Shown: piece by piece, positions 7,589 through 16,474 of the stretch | How positions within the stretch are numbered: the stretch's first letter is position 1 | Layout of the letters: every line of letters starts with the position of its first letter | The notes under the pieces: model-generated | Told to the model about the DNA's origin: nothing | The model's database searches: none | The model's input: the letters and a program-made list of their open reading frames with translations, nothing else | From: Paenibacillus whitsoniae | Lineage (GTDB): Bacteria; Bacillota; Bacilli; Paenibacillales; NBRC-103111 | Assembly (NCBI RefSeq): GCF_003955665.1 | Contig: NZ_RXHU01000034.1 | Span: 189,682-253,681 of the forward strand | DNA: 64,000 bases | Direction: 5' to 3' | Program-made: the position numbers and the translations under genes

Positions 7589-8926
7589 TTACAATTCACA
7601 AATAATTTTGCCCGGATTCAGCAGACCTCTCGGGTCGTTCACCCGCTTCTTGCGTTCCATACTACCGACTTCGCCGCGCCCGCCCTGATCGAGCACCCAC
7701 GTATGCGGATCAAAAATACGGACACCGATGGATTCGCAGAATCCGATGATCTCGTACAATCGTTCCTCTGTCGTAAACTTCACGACCGGCAACGCTGTCG
7801 GCGTCACCGCACCACCGCTGCGCACCCATTCAAAATGCAGAAACAATTCATCGCCATACTCCGCTTTCAGCAGTTCGATCTGCTCCAGGTACCGATCGAT
7901 CTGGAAGCCCGCCTGCAAATAGGTCATCGTCTCATCGGTTTTCATCGCCCACAATGTCGTATGGTTCCAGGTGAAGTCGGAGACGCCAATCGTTTTGCGG
8001 TAATTCTTTGCTTCTATAATATGTCCCAAGCTTCCGCCAAAAGCCTGCGCGTGTTCTTCCACCAAAGCGAGCGTTTCCTCGGCAAACTCCAGCATGACCG
8101 CCGCCTGTCCCTCCTGAATCACTTTGGCAAAAGGGATGAAGTACGAAGGAATCGGCCATTCCATCGGTGCGACCAGCCTTTTCAGAATGCGCTCGTCCCG
8201 GGCCAACGCTTCCCCAAAGCGCATCGAGCGCTCGAAAGTCGGAAACTGGGCAATCGCCTGCGTCCATTCGGTGCGCGGAGCCAGCGGAATGGTTACTTCG
8301 GTCATAATTCCTGTCGTACCGTAATTATGAATATAGTTGAAGAGTTCACCGCCTTGAATCACGAGGCGCTGCGGCTCCTCCTCCATCGTATAAATGACAG
8401 CTTCCAGCACATTGCCATCCCATAGATTTCCGTAGGTGATCGACCCGATCCCGCCGGATCCGCCGCTGACGAATCCGCCGACCGTCGCTTTCACGTACGT
8501 GCTGGGGTATATGCGCAGCTCCTGCCCGACTTCACGCGCTTTCCGATCGATGACGCCGAGCTTGACGCCGCATTGCAAGCGGGCATAGCCGGGGCCAATC
8601 TCGATAATCTCATCCATTCGGCTGAGATCCATCAGAATGCCGCCTTGCAGCGGGACCGCCTGCCCGTAGTTGCCGGTTCCGGCACCGCGCACGGTCACCG
8701 GAATGCGGTGAGCGTAGCCGAAGGCCAGCACTTCGGCCACTTCCGCTTCCGTCCTCGGAAGAACGACTGCATCAGCAGCCTTCACCCCTTGCAGTAACCG
8801 GTTCAGCACCGGTGAATACCAGTAATAATCTTTGGACAGCTTTTCCCTTATATCGGAATCGATTGCGACGATGTCTGAACCAAACTGATCTTCGATTTCA
8901 TGCAGCCAAGTCGTTTGTGTGGACAT
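7589..8926 (-). CDS. FAD-linked oxidase, GlcD/PCMH-type FAD-binding domain
   Basis: The 445-residue protein has the PCMH FAD-binding fold in its N-terminal half: PRTEAEVAEVLAFGYAHRIP then VRGAGTGNYGQAVP (about 79-92), the pyrophosphate-binding loop, and VGGFVSGGSGGIGSITYGN at about 151-169. The C-terminal half ends with the family hallmark DPRGLLNPGKI. Homologues oxidise 2-hydroxy acids, aldehydes or heterocycles and pass electrons to quinone or oxygen. No cysteine-rich iron-sulfur domain is fused. It lies between the transporter ATPase and permease genes with short gaps, so it is co-transcribed with them and presumably acts on an intermediate of the same pathway. Covalent flavinylation is not evident (no clear His or Cys in the loop). 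Exact substrate unknown. Confidence 0.82.
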   Translation of the reverse strand: MSTQTTWLHEIEDQFGSDIVAIDSDIREKLSKDYYWYSPVLNRLLQGVKAADAVVLPRTEAEVAEVLAFGYAHRIPVTVRGAGTGNYGQAVPLQGGILMDLSRMDEIIEIGPGYARLQCGVKLGVIDRKAREVGQELRIYPSTYVKATVGGFVSGGSGGIGSITYGNLWDGNVLEAVIYTMEEEPQRLVIQGGELFNYIHNYGTTGIMTEVTIPLAPRTEWTQAIAQFPTFERSMRFGEALARDERILKRLVAPMEWPIPSYFIPFAKVIQEGQAAVMLEFAEETLALVEEHAQAFGGSLGHIIEAKNYRKTIGVSDFTWNHTTLWAMKTDETMTYLQAGFQIDRYLEQIELLKAEYGDELFLHFEWVRSGGAVTPTALPVVKFTTEERLYEIIGFCESIGVRIFDPHTWVLDQGGRGEVGSMERKKRVNDPRGLLNPGKIICEL

Positions 8927-8945
8927 TGCGGGTTCACCTCTCCTT

Positions 8946-9749
8946 TTAATGCTCTAAGGCGTCGTTCACTTCTCGTACCAGATCGTTGAACTGCGTCGTC
9001 GTGCGGAACGTTTCGTCCCGTGGGAACGGCACCGGAATTTCCACTCTGGCGGCAATTTTGCCGGGGCGGGGGGTCATAACCATGACGCTGGTCGATAGGA
9101 AGACGGACTCAAACACGTTGTGGGTGATAAACAGCACCGTCATCGATTTGTCCTGCTGCCAAATGTTCAGCAGCTCCAATTGCAGCGTTTGGCGAGTAAT
9201 TTCATCGAGGGCGCCGAACGGCTCATCCATGAGCAGCAGCTTCGGCCGTGAGATCAGAGCGCGCGCAATCGACACGCGCATCTTCATGCCGCCGGAAAGC
9301 TCCCGGGGCAGCACTTTCATGTAATCTTTCAGTCCCACTAGCTCGAGCACGCGCTCTGCTTCAGCTTGCTGCATTTTCTTATCGACTCCGCGCAGCTCGA
9401 GCGGAAGTTTGACGTTCGATTCTACCGTCGACCACGGCAGCAAGGTGTGATCCTGGAACACAAACGCGATGTCACTCTGCTTGCGCGCTTCCTTCGGCGT
9501 CGTGCCGAAGACGTCGAGTGTGCCTTTGCTCGGCTTGGAGAGACCGGTCATGATTTTAAAAATCGTCGATTTCCCGCAGCCTGAAGGGCCTACGAAGCAA
9601 AGAAACTCGCCTTCCTGAATGTTCAAATTCACATCCTGCAAGGCGATTGTGCCGTTAGGATACGTTTTCGAAAGATTCGCCATGCTGACAAAGGTTGAAG
9701 GTGTTGCAATCGGGCTGGACACAGCAAGCAATGGGGCATTCTTCGACAT
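8946..9749 (-). CDS. ABC transporter ATP-binding protein, SsuB/TauB family
   Basis: All nucleotide-binding motifs are intact: Walker A GPSGCGKST, Q-loop FVFQDHTLLPW, signature LSGGMKMRVSIARAL, Walker B LLLMDEPFGALD and the H-loop in FITHNVFE. The 267-residue length is normal for SsuB/TauB/NrtD-type ATPases. I place the start at the second in-frame ATG (9749), because AGGAG lies nine bases before it while the first ATG (9758) directly abuts that site. It energises the permease at 6672 with the binding protein at 12027. The 118 bases between this gene and the WrbA-like gene upstream contain no recognisable feature. Confidence 0.9.
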   Translation of the reverse strand: MSKNAPLLAVSSPIATPSTFVSMANLSKTYPNGTIALQDVNLNIQEGEFLCFVGPSGCGKSTIFKIMTGLSKPSKGTLDVFGTTPKEARKQSDIAFVFQDHTLLPWSTVESNVKLPLELRGVDKKMQQAEAERVLELVGLKDYMKVLPRELSGGMKMRVSIARALISRPKLLLMDEPFGALDEITRQTLQLELLNIWQQDKSMTVLFITHNVFESVFLSTSVMVMTPRPGKIAARVEIPVPFPRDETFRTTTQFNDLVREVNDALEH

Positions 9750-9867
9750 GTTCGTCATCTCCTAAACGATAAAATTGACTTAAAGAGCTTTATTGAGAAA
9801 GAGACTGTCCACGAGCGGCAAAGCGCCGGGGATCGAACAGTTCTTCTGCATTCGAAGTCGGAAAGGC

Positions 9868-10584
9868 TTATTTTTTGCTAAAATGGAACTGCCTCAGCGC
9901 TTCCGCCACATCCGCCACGCGTTCGCCCAACCGTGCCGCCATCAACAGCTCTCTGGGATCGGGGGACAGCGAGCTGTCCGGCCCTGCCAGCGTCGAGGCG
10001 CCATAAGGCGAGCAGCCGATGGCGTCAGCCGTTAAATACTCCGGATTCTCGGAGTAAGGAAGTCCAACAAAGATCATGCCGAAATGAAATAACGGTACCA
10101 TGGCTGTCAGAAGCGATGCCTCATGTCCGGTATGAATGGATGCCGTAGAATTGAACAAGCCGACCGGCTTGCCTTCCAATGCGCCTTCGATGCACAGATC
10201 GCCAGCCATTTCGAGGAATAGCTTGACTTGCGCAGGCATTGTCCCATAGTAGGTCGGAAAGCCCAGCAACACACCATCCGACCAACGCAAATCGTCATTC
10301 GTCGCGATCGGGATCTCCTGCTGCAGCGCAAGGGTCGCTTCATATTTGGTATAACGATCGGTCAAACGAAATTGTTTGGAAAGCGCTGCGCCCTCGTCGG
10401 CTTCACGGTTCTCGGTGCGCGCTCCATCCGGTTTCACAACACGGTTGCCTGCCGCCAACAGCTCCGGAATGCGAACCATGCGCACTTCATGGGCGCCGGA
10501 TTGGCTCGCACCGTCCGCTACGGCCTGAGCCATTTGAAACACATGACCAAAAGCGCTGTAGTAAAGCACCAACAGGTTCGCCAT
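9868..10584 (-). CDS. WrbA/flavodoxin-like NAD(P)H-dependent FMN oxidoreductase
   Basis: The 238-residue protein opens with LLVLYYSAFGHVFQMAQAVA, the FMN phosphate-binding loop of the flavodoxin fold, and continues with GVLLGFPTYYGTMPAQVKLF (about 115-134) and NSTASIHTGHEAS, all typical of WrbA-type NAD(P)H:quinone oxidoreductases. It is about 40 residues longer than usual WrbA because of an insertion around residues 50-85. In this operon it may reduce a quinone-like product, or supply electrons to the Rieske oxygenase, which lacks an obvious reductase partner; the second idea is speculative. It sits eight bases downstream of the deaminase gene, so they are co-transcribed. Confidence 0.8.
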   Translation of the reverse strand: MANLLVLYYSAFGHVFQMAQAVADGASQSGAHEVRMVRIPELLAAGNRVVKPDGARTENREADEGAALSKQFRLTDRYTKYEATLALQQEIPIATNDDLRWSDGVLLGFPTYYGTMPAQVKLFLEMAGDLCIEGALEGKPVGLFNSTASIHTGHEASLLTAMVPLFHFGMIFVGLPYSENPEYLTADAIGCSPYGASTLAGPDSSLSPDPRELLMAARLGERVADVAEALRQFHFSKK

Positions 10585-10591
10585 TTCCCGT

Positions 10592-11983
10592 TCACCCTTT
10601 CACGGCTGCTTTCTTTGTAAAAGAAACTTGCTCTGCCGAGGCTTGCCAATAGTGCGTCAGCGCCTCATGCCGCCATTCAGCTTTGCTTCCCGGCGTTCGC
10701 ACGAATCGGCCTTGGTTGTACACCCATCTCCGATCGGGAAGCAGCGTGAACAGCTCTTCTACTGTCGTACCATCCAAAATAACAAAGCTGGCGGGAACGC
10801 CCTCTTGTATGCCGTATTGCGGCAAGCCAAGCACCTTCGCAGGCGCTTCCGTAATCATACGCAGCAGCGTGCGAAGATCGGCAGGTCTGCCCATATGCGC
10901 CGCATAGGAGCCAATCAAAGCAATTTGTAACAAATCCCCTCGCCCGAAAGGGTGGAAAGGATCGTGAATATTGTCCGAAGCGACCGCAATGGGAATACCT
11001 GCTTCCCAGATTTGCTTGAGACGCGTCACCCCGCGCCGCACCGGAAACGAATCGTGTCTGCCTTGCAGATACAGATTCACAGCCGGCAAGGATACCGCTT
11101 TGAGCTTCGCTTCGGCCATGCTTTCGATAACGGACGAAGCTTCCGCATCTGTCATTGAAGCAAGCGCGCACAAGTGATCAACGGCAACTCGGCCCTGATA
11201 GCCGGTTTGGATCGTTCGCTGCGCGACATAGAGCGCTGTTTTCATCGCCGGATTGTCGGTTTCGTCACAGTGGAGATCGATCGGCACGTCATATTTTTCC
11301 GCCAGATTAAAAATCCAATCAATATCCGCTTGCGGGGTCTCAGACAGATGCGGTGCCCCGCCAATCCCGTCCACGCCCATGCGGAGCGCTTCGTGGATGG
11401 CTTCTGTGTCCAGCGACCTAAAGTTGAGCGGGCACATCGGAAACAGCTGCAAGCTGATGTATGGCGCTAGCGCTTCTTTGGCCTCAAGTGCCGCTTCCAC
11501 CGTACGGATCGCGACATCCCGCGAGTGCTTCAAGTTGAAATCGAGATGCGTGCGGATGTGCGTCGTGCCGAAGGACAGCGCTTGAAGAGCCGAGCGAATG
11601 ATGCGGGCCTTAATCTCCTCCTTGGAGAAGGTCGGAGCCGCCTGCGAATAGTTGCGAACGGCTTCTTCGAGCGTGCCGCTTTGATTTTCCACCGTGGTCA
11701 AGGAAAACGATTTATCCAAATGCATATGTGCGTCGACCAACCCGGGGAGCATCATGCGCCCCTCCAGATCAATCGTCGGCACTCCGTCAACCCCGCCATG
11801 CATCTCCGGCGTCCACGCTTCCAGCTTTGTACTACCCTGTAGGCCGGCAGCATGGGCTTCCTGCTGTTCAATAAGCGTCCACTCCCCATCCCGAATGGAG
11901 AGACGATAAAATTTCTCTTCATTATATAGGGGCAATCGTACGTTACAGAAATTGATGTTGGTCATCGAAGTTACAGAAGCCAA
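10592..11983 (-). CDS. Amidohydrolase of the cytosine deaminase / AtzC family
   Basis: The 463-residue enzyme has the mononuclear metal site of cytosine-deaminase-type amidohydrolases: HMH in DAHMHLDKSF (His 86 and 88), His 238 and catalytic Glu 241 in LHCDE, His 270 in VDHLCA and Asp 337 in VASDNIHDPF. These enzymes hydrolytically remove an amino or alkylamino group from pyrimidines and triazines (CodA, AtzC). I prefer the TTG start at 11983, which has GGGAGG eight bases upstream; the GTG at 11992 abuts that site and the ATG at 11965 has none. A second amidohydrolase of the AtzB type lies in the same cluster, so two successive deamination or deamidation steps are likely. The true substrate is not determinable from sequence. 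Confidence 0.82.
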   Translation of the reverse strand: MASVTSMTNINFCNVRLPLYNEEKFYRLSIRDGEWTLIEQQEAHAAGLQGSTKLEAWTPEMHGGVDGVPTIDLEGRMMLPGLVDAHMHLDKSFSLTTVENQSGTLEEAVRNYSQAAPTFSKEEIKARIIRSALQALSFGTTHIRTHLDFNLKHSRDVAIRTVEAALEAKEALAPYISLQLFPMCPLNFRSLDTEAIHEALRMGVDGIGGAPHLSETPQADIDWIFNLAEKYDVPIDLHCDETDNPAMKTALYVAQRTIQTGYQGRVAVDHLCALASMTDAEASSVIESMAEAKLKAVSLPAVNLYLQGRHDSFPVRRGVTRLKQIWEAGIPIAVASDNIHDPFHPFGRGDLLQIALIGSYAAHMGRPADLRTLLRMITEAPAKVLGLPQYGIQEGVPASFVILDGTTVEELFTLLPDRRWVYNQGRFVRTPGSKAEWRHEALTHYWQASAEQVSFTKKAAVKG

Positions 11984-12026
11984 TGCCGCCACCTCCCAAG
12001 TGGTAAAATGTCGTAATTTTCAGTCT

Positions 12027-13112
12027 TTATTTTTTAGGCAAGAACTGTGTTGTGAACACTTTGTCGATCGGCTCTGCCGTTTTGAGGACGCCTACGTCGA
12101 CCAACTGCTTTTGCACTTCTTCCCAGCGCTCTTTCGTCATGATGCCCGTACCTTTCGTTGCGGCATCACCGCCGAAGACGAAGTCCATTTCTTTCGTAGA
12201 GCTGTATTTCATCATATCCAGTCCCATGTCAGGGTTCTTTTGTTGAATAGCCGGGTTAATTTCTTCGGCATGATCTTTGTAATAATCCCAACCCTTCACG
12301 GTCGCTTCCACGAACGCTTTGACTTGATCCGGGTGTTCTTGAATCATTTTCTCGGTCGTGAAGTACACGCCGGCGTAAATGTTGTAACCGGAATCCGCGT
12401 TCAGGAGGACACCGTATTCGACTTTTTGTTGATCCAGTGTGAACGGCTCGGAAGTAACGTAGCCTTGGGTCAGGGACGACTTGTCATTCACGAAGTTGAC
12501 CAGTTGACCTGTGTATTTAAGCTCCTGCGCATCATCCAGCTTGTATTTCTTCTTCATAAACTGCCAGAAGCTTGCGGTCGAGGCGACATAGACTTTTTTG
12601 CCATGAAGGTCGGAGAAGTCCTTGATGCCGGAATCCTTATGGTAGATCAGCGCTTGGGGGCTCTTCTGCATCGACGTCGCAATCGCTACGATCGGAATGC
12701 CTTCCTGTCTCGCCACCAAAATATCGTCGCCGTTCGCCATCCCGAACTGCGCTTTACCCGACGCCACGATCTGTGTGGCGGATACTTGCGGGCCACCCGG
12801 CATGAGCGTCATGTCAAAGCCTGCATCCTTGTAAAAGCCTTTGGCCAGAGCCGCAAAGTTGCCGCCGTGCTCCGGTTCGGCGAACCAGTTCAGCACCGTT
12901 GTCGCTGCAACCGGTGTTTTGGCCGCCGGAGCCGTCGAAGCTGCCGGTGAAGCTCCCGCTGCTGCAGACGGTGCTGCCGCCGATGGGGCCGGCGAAGAGG
13001 AAGTCGTGGAGCTGCCGCATGCGGCCAGAAGACCTGAAATCATAAGCACACTGAGAGAGACAACTGCCGGGCGTTTCACGCCAAATGCTTGGGAATCTTG
13101 GAATCGTTTCAT
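12027..13112 (-). CDS. NMT1/THI5-like ABC transporter substrate-binding lipoprotein
   Basis: The 361-residue protein has a lipoprotein signal (basic MKRFQDSQAFGVKRP, hydrophobic stretch, lipobox LLAAC near residue 32), a low-complexity Ser/Ala/Pro linker to about residue 70, and an NMT1/SsuA-like domain with VLNWFAEPEHGGNFAALAKG and AKQFGMANGDD-type elements. Members bind hydroxymethylpyrimidine precursors, sulfonates, nitrate or aromatic amides. It is lipid-anchored outside the membrane and delivers substrate to the permease and ATPase encoded further down the operon. It starts with GGAGGGG ten bases upstream. The 225-base gap to the Rieske gene upstream is long enough for a second promoter, but none is clear. 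Confidence 0.9.
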   Translation of the reverse strand: MKRFQDSQAFGVKRPAVVSLSVLMISGLLAACGSSTTSSSPAPSAAAPSAAAGASPAASTAPAAKTPVAATTVLNWFAEPEHGGNFAALAKGFYKDAGFDMTLMPGGPQVSATQIVASGKAQFGMANGDDILVARQEGIPIVAIATSMQKSPQALIYHKDSGIKDFSDLHGKKVYVASTASFWQFMKKKYKLDDAQELKYTGQLVNFVNDKSSLTQGYVTSEPFTLDQQKVEYGVLLNADSGYNIYAGVYFTTEKMIQEHPDQVKAFVEATVKGWDYYKDHAEEINPAIQQKNPDMGLDMMKYSSTKEMDFVFGGDAATKGTGIMTKERWEEVQKQLVDVGVLKTAEPIDKVFTTQFLPKK

Positions 13113-13337
13113 CTTAAACTTCCCCTCCGATTGTGGTTTTCTCTACGATCTTGAACATCCTCTATAAGGCCGTTTAACCTTGAGTCAAATATACGTTTGC
13201 AAACCTGCCATCGTCAACGAAGAGGCTGACGTTTTGTATTTTCACACAATAAACGATCGTCTTTTTATAGTTTTTCCATGATTGTTCGGTCTTTACTCTT
13301 TACAATTCAATAAAAATCCGAATATTACCCAATGCGT

Positions 13338-14333
13338 TTAGATCGTACCCACTACGACACCAAGCTCCCTCAAGTACCTGCGATATGCGATGGAGAAGCG
13401 ATCGACGCGGTGATTTAACTCCACTTGCAAATCCAGTGGCAGCAGCTCCGGCTTTTGCGTTTCAATCACTTTGGCATCCTGATCAAACACAATATCCTGA
13501 AAATGTTTGAAGTTCGCATCGTCCACGTCATAGGCATAATTGCGCGATACGAGCATGAACACGACGCACTCCTCAGCCGCAACCGGGAGCACCGTCAGCA
13601 TAATCCACAGCGCCTGCCCGTTGCTCGGGTCCGCTTTCGTCAGCCGTCCTGAAAGGGGACGGTAAATCTCCTTGCGGTAGACGTACGTCGTACCTTCTTT
13701 TTTATCTGAGCCAGAGTGTGCCACAGGTTGAAAAATCGGAATATTTTCAATATAAATCCGGTCTGCTTCCTTTATTACCTCATAATCCGGCAGTTCCGCA
13801 TAGTCGGGATGCCCCAGCAAATCCTGATGCACGAACATGAGGTGGGCAAAATCCGTAAAGTTCTCGATCACGCGCGTCCCCGCTGCTTGCACCTTGTACG
13901 GTCCGCATGGAATCGGGTGATACTCGGGGTTCGCGAACTCCTCAAAATGCGGAATCGGCCCACTCGGCTCCCCAAGGCATACCCAGATAAAGCCGTATTT
14001 CTCCTCGCAGGCGTACGTCATAGCTTTAGCTCTAGGTGGAATGCGCTCCCCTTGCGGTTGTGCAGGAATACAAACACATTGACCGGAAGAATCGTACTGC
14101 CAGCCGTGATACGGACACACAAGAATATCGTTCTTCACCCAGCCTCGGGACAGCATCGCCCCACGATGAACGCATAAATCCTGCATCGCATGAACACCCT
14201 TACTTGAACGGTAGATCGCCACGCGCTCGCCTAAAATAATGACTCCTGCCGGCTGATCCTTCAGCTCTGAAGCCAAATAAACCGCATGCCAATCGTTCTC
14301 CAAAACAGGATCGTGCAATCTTTCTAATGCCAT
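13338..14333 (-). CDS. Rieske [2Fe-2S] aromatic-type oxygenase, alpha subunit
   Basis: The N-terminal Rieske domain has both ligand pairs, Cys54-x-His56 (LCVHRGAM) and Cys73-x2-His76 (CPYHGW). The catalytic domain shows the mononuclear iron motif with Asn158, Asp161, His164 and His169 in ENFTDFAHLMFVHQDLLGHP. The 331-residue length fits small oxygenases such as vanillate demethylase, which hydroxylate or dealkylate small aromatics or N-alkyl groups. The start is decided by the ribosome site: GGAGG ends directly before two ATGs (14342, 14339), so the third ATG at 14333, nine bases on, is the likely initiator. No ferredoxin or FNR-type reductase gene is in the operon, although this oxygenase needs one. 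Its neighbours are two amidohydrolases, pointing to N-heterocycle or N-alkyl substrate breakdown. Confidence 0.88.
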   Translation of the reverse strand: MALERLHDPVLENDWHAVYLASELKDQPAGVIILGERVAIYRSSKGVHAMQDLCVHRGAMLSRGWVKNDILVCPYHGWQYDSSGQCVCIPAQPQGERIPPRAKAMTYACEEKYGFIWVCLGEPSGPIPHFEEFANPEYHPIPCGPYKVQAAGTRVIENFTDFAHLMFVHQDLLGHPDYAELPDYEVIKEADRIYIENIPIFQPVAHSGSDKKEGTTYVYRKEIYRPLSGRLTKADPSNGQALWIMLTVLPVAAEECVVFMLVSRNYAYDVDDANFKHFQDIVFDQDAKVIETQKPELLPLDLQVELNHRVDRFSIAYRRYLRELGVVVGTI

Positions 14334-14372
14334 CTTCATCATCCTCCATGAATGAAAGTTGGTGCTGCCATT

Positions 14373-15767
14373 TTAATCGTGGTTTGCAAAAATCGGATAA
14401 GTCCCCGCCAGCTTGCTGCGGAGGGCGTCCACGCGCGCCTGCGCCCGGCGCAAAACGTCTTGCTCGTCGATCCACGTGCTTTTGCCGTGTTCCACGACCA
14501 CTTGCCCGCCGACGATCACAAGATCGACATCGTTGCCGTTCGCATTATAGACGAGCGCCGAAGAAGCTCTATGAACAGGGCTGATATGTGCCTTCATCAT
14601 ATCGACAGTCACGAGGTCCGCTTTTTTCCCCGGCTCCAGGGTGCCAAGGTCCTGGCTGCGCCCAACTGCTTTGGCGCCGTTCACCGTCGCCATCCGGAGC
14701 ACCTCCATCGGCGGCAGCAGCGTCGCGTCCAGCTCATTCACCTTGTGCAGGCACGCCGTGAATTTGAGCACTTCCAAGTTGTCCTGGCAATTGTTGGAGC
14801 CGGGACCGTCCGTGCCCAGGGCGACATTGATGCCCATGCGCAGCATTTCCGGGACGCGCGCTACGCCCGAAGCGAGGTACATATTCGAGACGGGACAGTG
14901 CATGACCGAGGCTCCTTTGTCCCGAATCAGCTCCAGCTCACCGTCGTCGAGCCATACGCCGTGCACAACCTGGGTCTGCTCACCGAGCAAGCCGACATCG
15001 TCCAGCAGCTCCAGGTTGCGCCGGCCGTAACGCGCCATCGTATTCTCGATCTGCTCACTCGTCTCGGCGACGTGAACGTGTGAGATCAGCCCGCGGTCCC
15101 GGCTGAATACTGCCGCCTTTTCCAGATAACCCCGCGAGCAGCCATACAAATTGAGCGGCCCGAGGGCAATACGGATACGGCCCTGCGCAGCGCCTTCCCA
15201 CTCATCGAGCAGTCGGTCGGTCGCGCAGAAAATCTGTTCTTCCGTTTCACGGAGACGAACCTCGCCGGCCATATCCGATCCCCCACGGGCCAAATGCCCG
15301 CGAATGCCCGAATCGACCATGGCTTGCAGCACGCTGGCGTCATTTTCCGGGAACGTGTGAATGTAGTGGTGATCCATGATGTACGTCGCGCCGGACTTCA
15401 AATTCTCGATGCACCCGATTAGTGCTGCCAGATAGAAGTCCTCCGGCTCCATCGCCAGGCTCATCGGCCAAATAATTTCCCGCAGCCACTGCGCAAGCGG
15501 AGAATGATCCGAAACGCCGCGCATGAACGTCTGGAAAAGGTGCGTATGCCCGTTGATGATGCCGGGGATGACGACTTTGCCTGAGACGTCGTAGGAGTTA
15601 ACGGCTTCCCGGAGCAACTGTTCCTGTCTGTCGCTCCCGGTCCACTCGCCGACTTCGAGAATCGTGTCGTGCTCCATGTAGACATAGCCTGGTTTAAACA
15701 TCTCGTTAGCGGCATTCATAGTCAGGACGGTGCCATTGTAAATGAGTTTCGTGGATATAGGGATCAC
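14373..15767 (-). CDS. Amidohydrolase of the TRZ/ATZ (AtzB/SsnA-like) family
   Basis: The 464-residue enzyme has the metal ligands of the ATZ/TRZ group: His74 and His76 in NGHTHLFQTF, His230/His232 with Glu235 in HVHVAE, His269 in VVHGVW and Asp320 in LGTDGPGSNN. It ends with the usual LGTLEPGKKADLVTVDM beta-barrel segment. Relatives deaminate guanine analogues, S-adenosylhomocysteine, 8-oxoguanine or hydroxyatrazine. It is the first gene of the long minus-strand operon and diverges from the Lrp-type regulator at 16001. The best start is a GTG at 15767, but AAGAG lies immediately against it, so the exact start is uncertain; no better codon with a site is seen nearby. The substrate is unknown. 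Confidence 0.84.
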   Translation of the reverse strand: MIPISTKLIYNGTVLTMNAANEMFKPGYVYMEHDTILEVGEWTGSDRQEQLLREAVNSYDVSGKVVIPGIINGHTHLFQTFMRGVSDHSPLAQWLREIIWPMSLAMEPEDFYLAALIGCIENLKSGATYIMDHHYIHTFPENDASVLQAMVDSGIRGHLARGGSDMAGEVRLRETEEQIFCATDRLLDEWEGAAQGRIRIALGPLNLYGCSRGYLEKAAVFSRDRGLISHVHVAETSEQIENTMARYGRRNLELLDDVGLLGEQTQVVHGVWLDDGELELIRDKGASVMHCPVSNMYLASGVARVPEMLRMGINVALGTDGPGSNNCQDNLEVLKFTACLHKVNELDATLLPPMEVLRMATVNGAKAVGRSQDLGTLEPGKKADLVTVDMMKAHISPVHRASSALVYNANGNDVDLVIVGGQVVVEHGKSTWIDEQDVLRRAQARVDALRSKLAGTYPIFANHD

Positions 15768-15817
15768 CTCTTCTGTGTAATATAAACTAACGCAAAGTCA
15801 GGTGTTCAAATTTTGTG

Positions 15818-15850
15818 TCATGTAATTTAACATGATTATAAATTCATGTT
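15818..15850. promoter_or_regulatory. Three-half-site operator candidate in the divergent Lrp / heterocycle-operon region
   Basis: TCATGT (15818-15823), ACATGA (15830-15835) and TCATGTT (15844-15850) alternate in orientation with AT-only spacers, forming two overlapping palindromes in the 233-base AT-rich divergent gap. Lrp/AsnC proteins bind such AT-centred, repeated dyads. The pairing with the adjacent regulator is an inference. Confidence 0.5.
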
Positions 15851-16000
15851 TATCAAGCGTCAACACTTTTGTTAATCTATTTTTTCATTATAATTACGTT
15901 TCATTCATTTAAACTCTATGTTATATTAACAATATAATTTCAAGAAGGATGAGTTGCTATTGCGTATCCAAGCGTCTTATTAACATAAGGAGTGATATTC

Positions 16001-16462
16001 ATGTTAGATTTACATCATCTCGATCCGATTGATCAAGAGATCATCAAACGATTGCATGAGAACAGCCGCATCTCCTATGCGAGAATCGGTGAAATACTGA
16101 ACCTATCACGGGTTGCAATACAGAAGCGTGTTGAAAACCTCATCGAGGACGGCATCATCGAAAATTTCACGATTCGGTTGAATGCGACGAAGCTGGGCAA
16201 AGTGGTGAGCGCTTTTTTTGAAGTGGAAGTCGAGCCTCGCCATGCGGAGGCCGTCGGCAACACACTCGCCGAAGACCCCAATGTGGTCAGCATTTACCAG
16301 ATGACCGGCATGAGTTCGCTGCATATGCACGCCTTGCTGCGTGACGAGGCGGCATTGGAGCAGTTTTTGTATCAGAATATCTACAAGTTGGATGGCGTTG
16401 TGCGGGTGAATACCCAAATGGTGATTAAGCGATTTAAACAGGGGACGGGGTTGGAGTTGTAG
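16001..16462 (+). CDS. Lrp/AsnC-family transcriptional regulator
   Basis: The 153-residue protein has an N-terminal winged helix-turn-helix (LDPIDQEIIKRLHENSRISY, then YARIGEILNLSRVAIQKRVE as recognition region) and a C-terminal RAM ligand-binding domain with a beta-alpha-beta-beta-alpha-beta pattern (VSAFFEVEV, VVSIYQMTGMSSLHMHALL, VRVNTQMVIKRF). These proteins sense amino acids or related small molecules as octamers. I start it at ATG 16001, eight bases after AAGGAG (15987-15992); the upstream GTG overlaps that site. It faces away from the heterocycle operon across an operator-like region and is its probable local regulator, with an amino-acid-like or heterocyclic effector. Confidence 0.92.
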   Translation: MLDLHHLDPIDQEIIKRLHENSRISYARIGEILNLSRVAIQKRVENLIEDGIIENFTIRLNATKLGKVVSAFFEVEVEPRHAEAVGNTLAEDPNVVSIYQMTGMSSLHMHALLRDEAALEQFLYQNIYKLDGVVRVNTQMVIKRFKQGTGLEL

Positions 16463-16474
16463 GGGACTAAAATT

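Noticed and set aside
11952..12950. Plus-strand open frame of about 330 codons opposite the NMT1-like binding protein
   Set aside because: It is the complement of a clearly real lipoprotein gene, lacks a ribosome site and has no recognisable domain. The same applies to long antisense frames at 7574-8425, 14352-15083, 18355-19164 and, on the minus strand, 21033-21815, 25358-26173 and 27272-28057.
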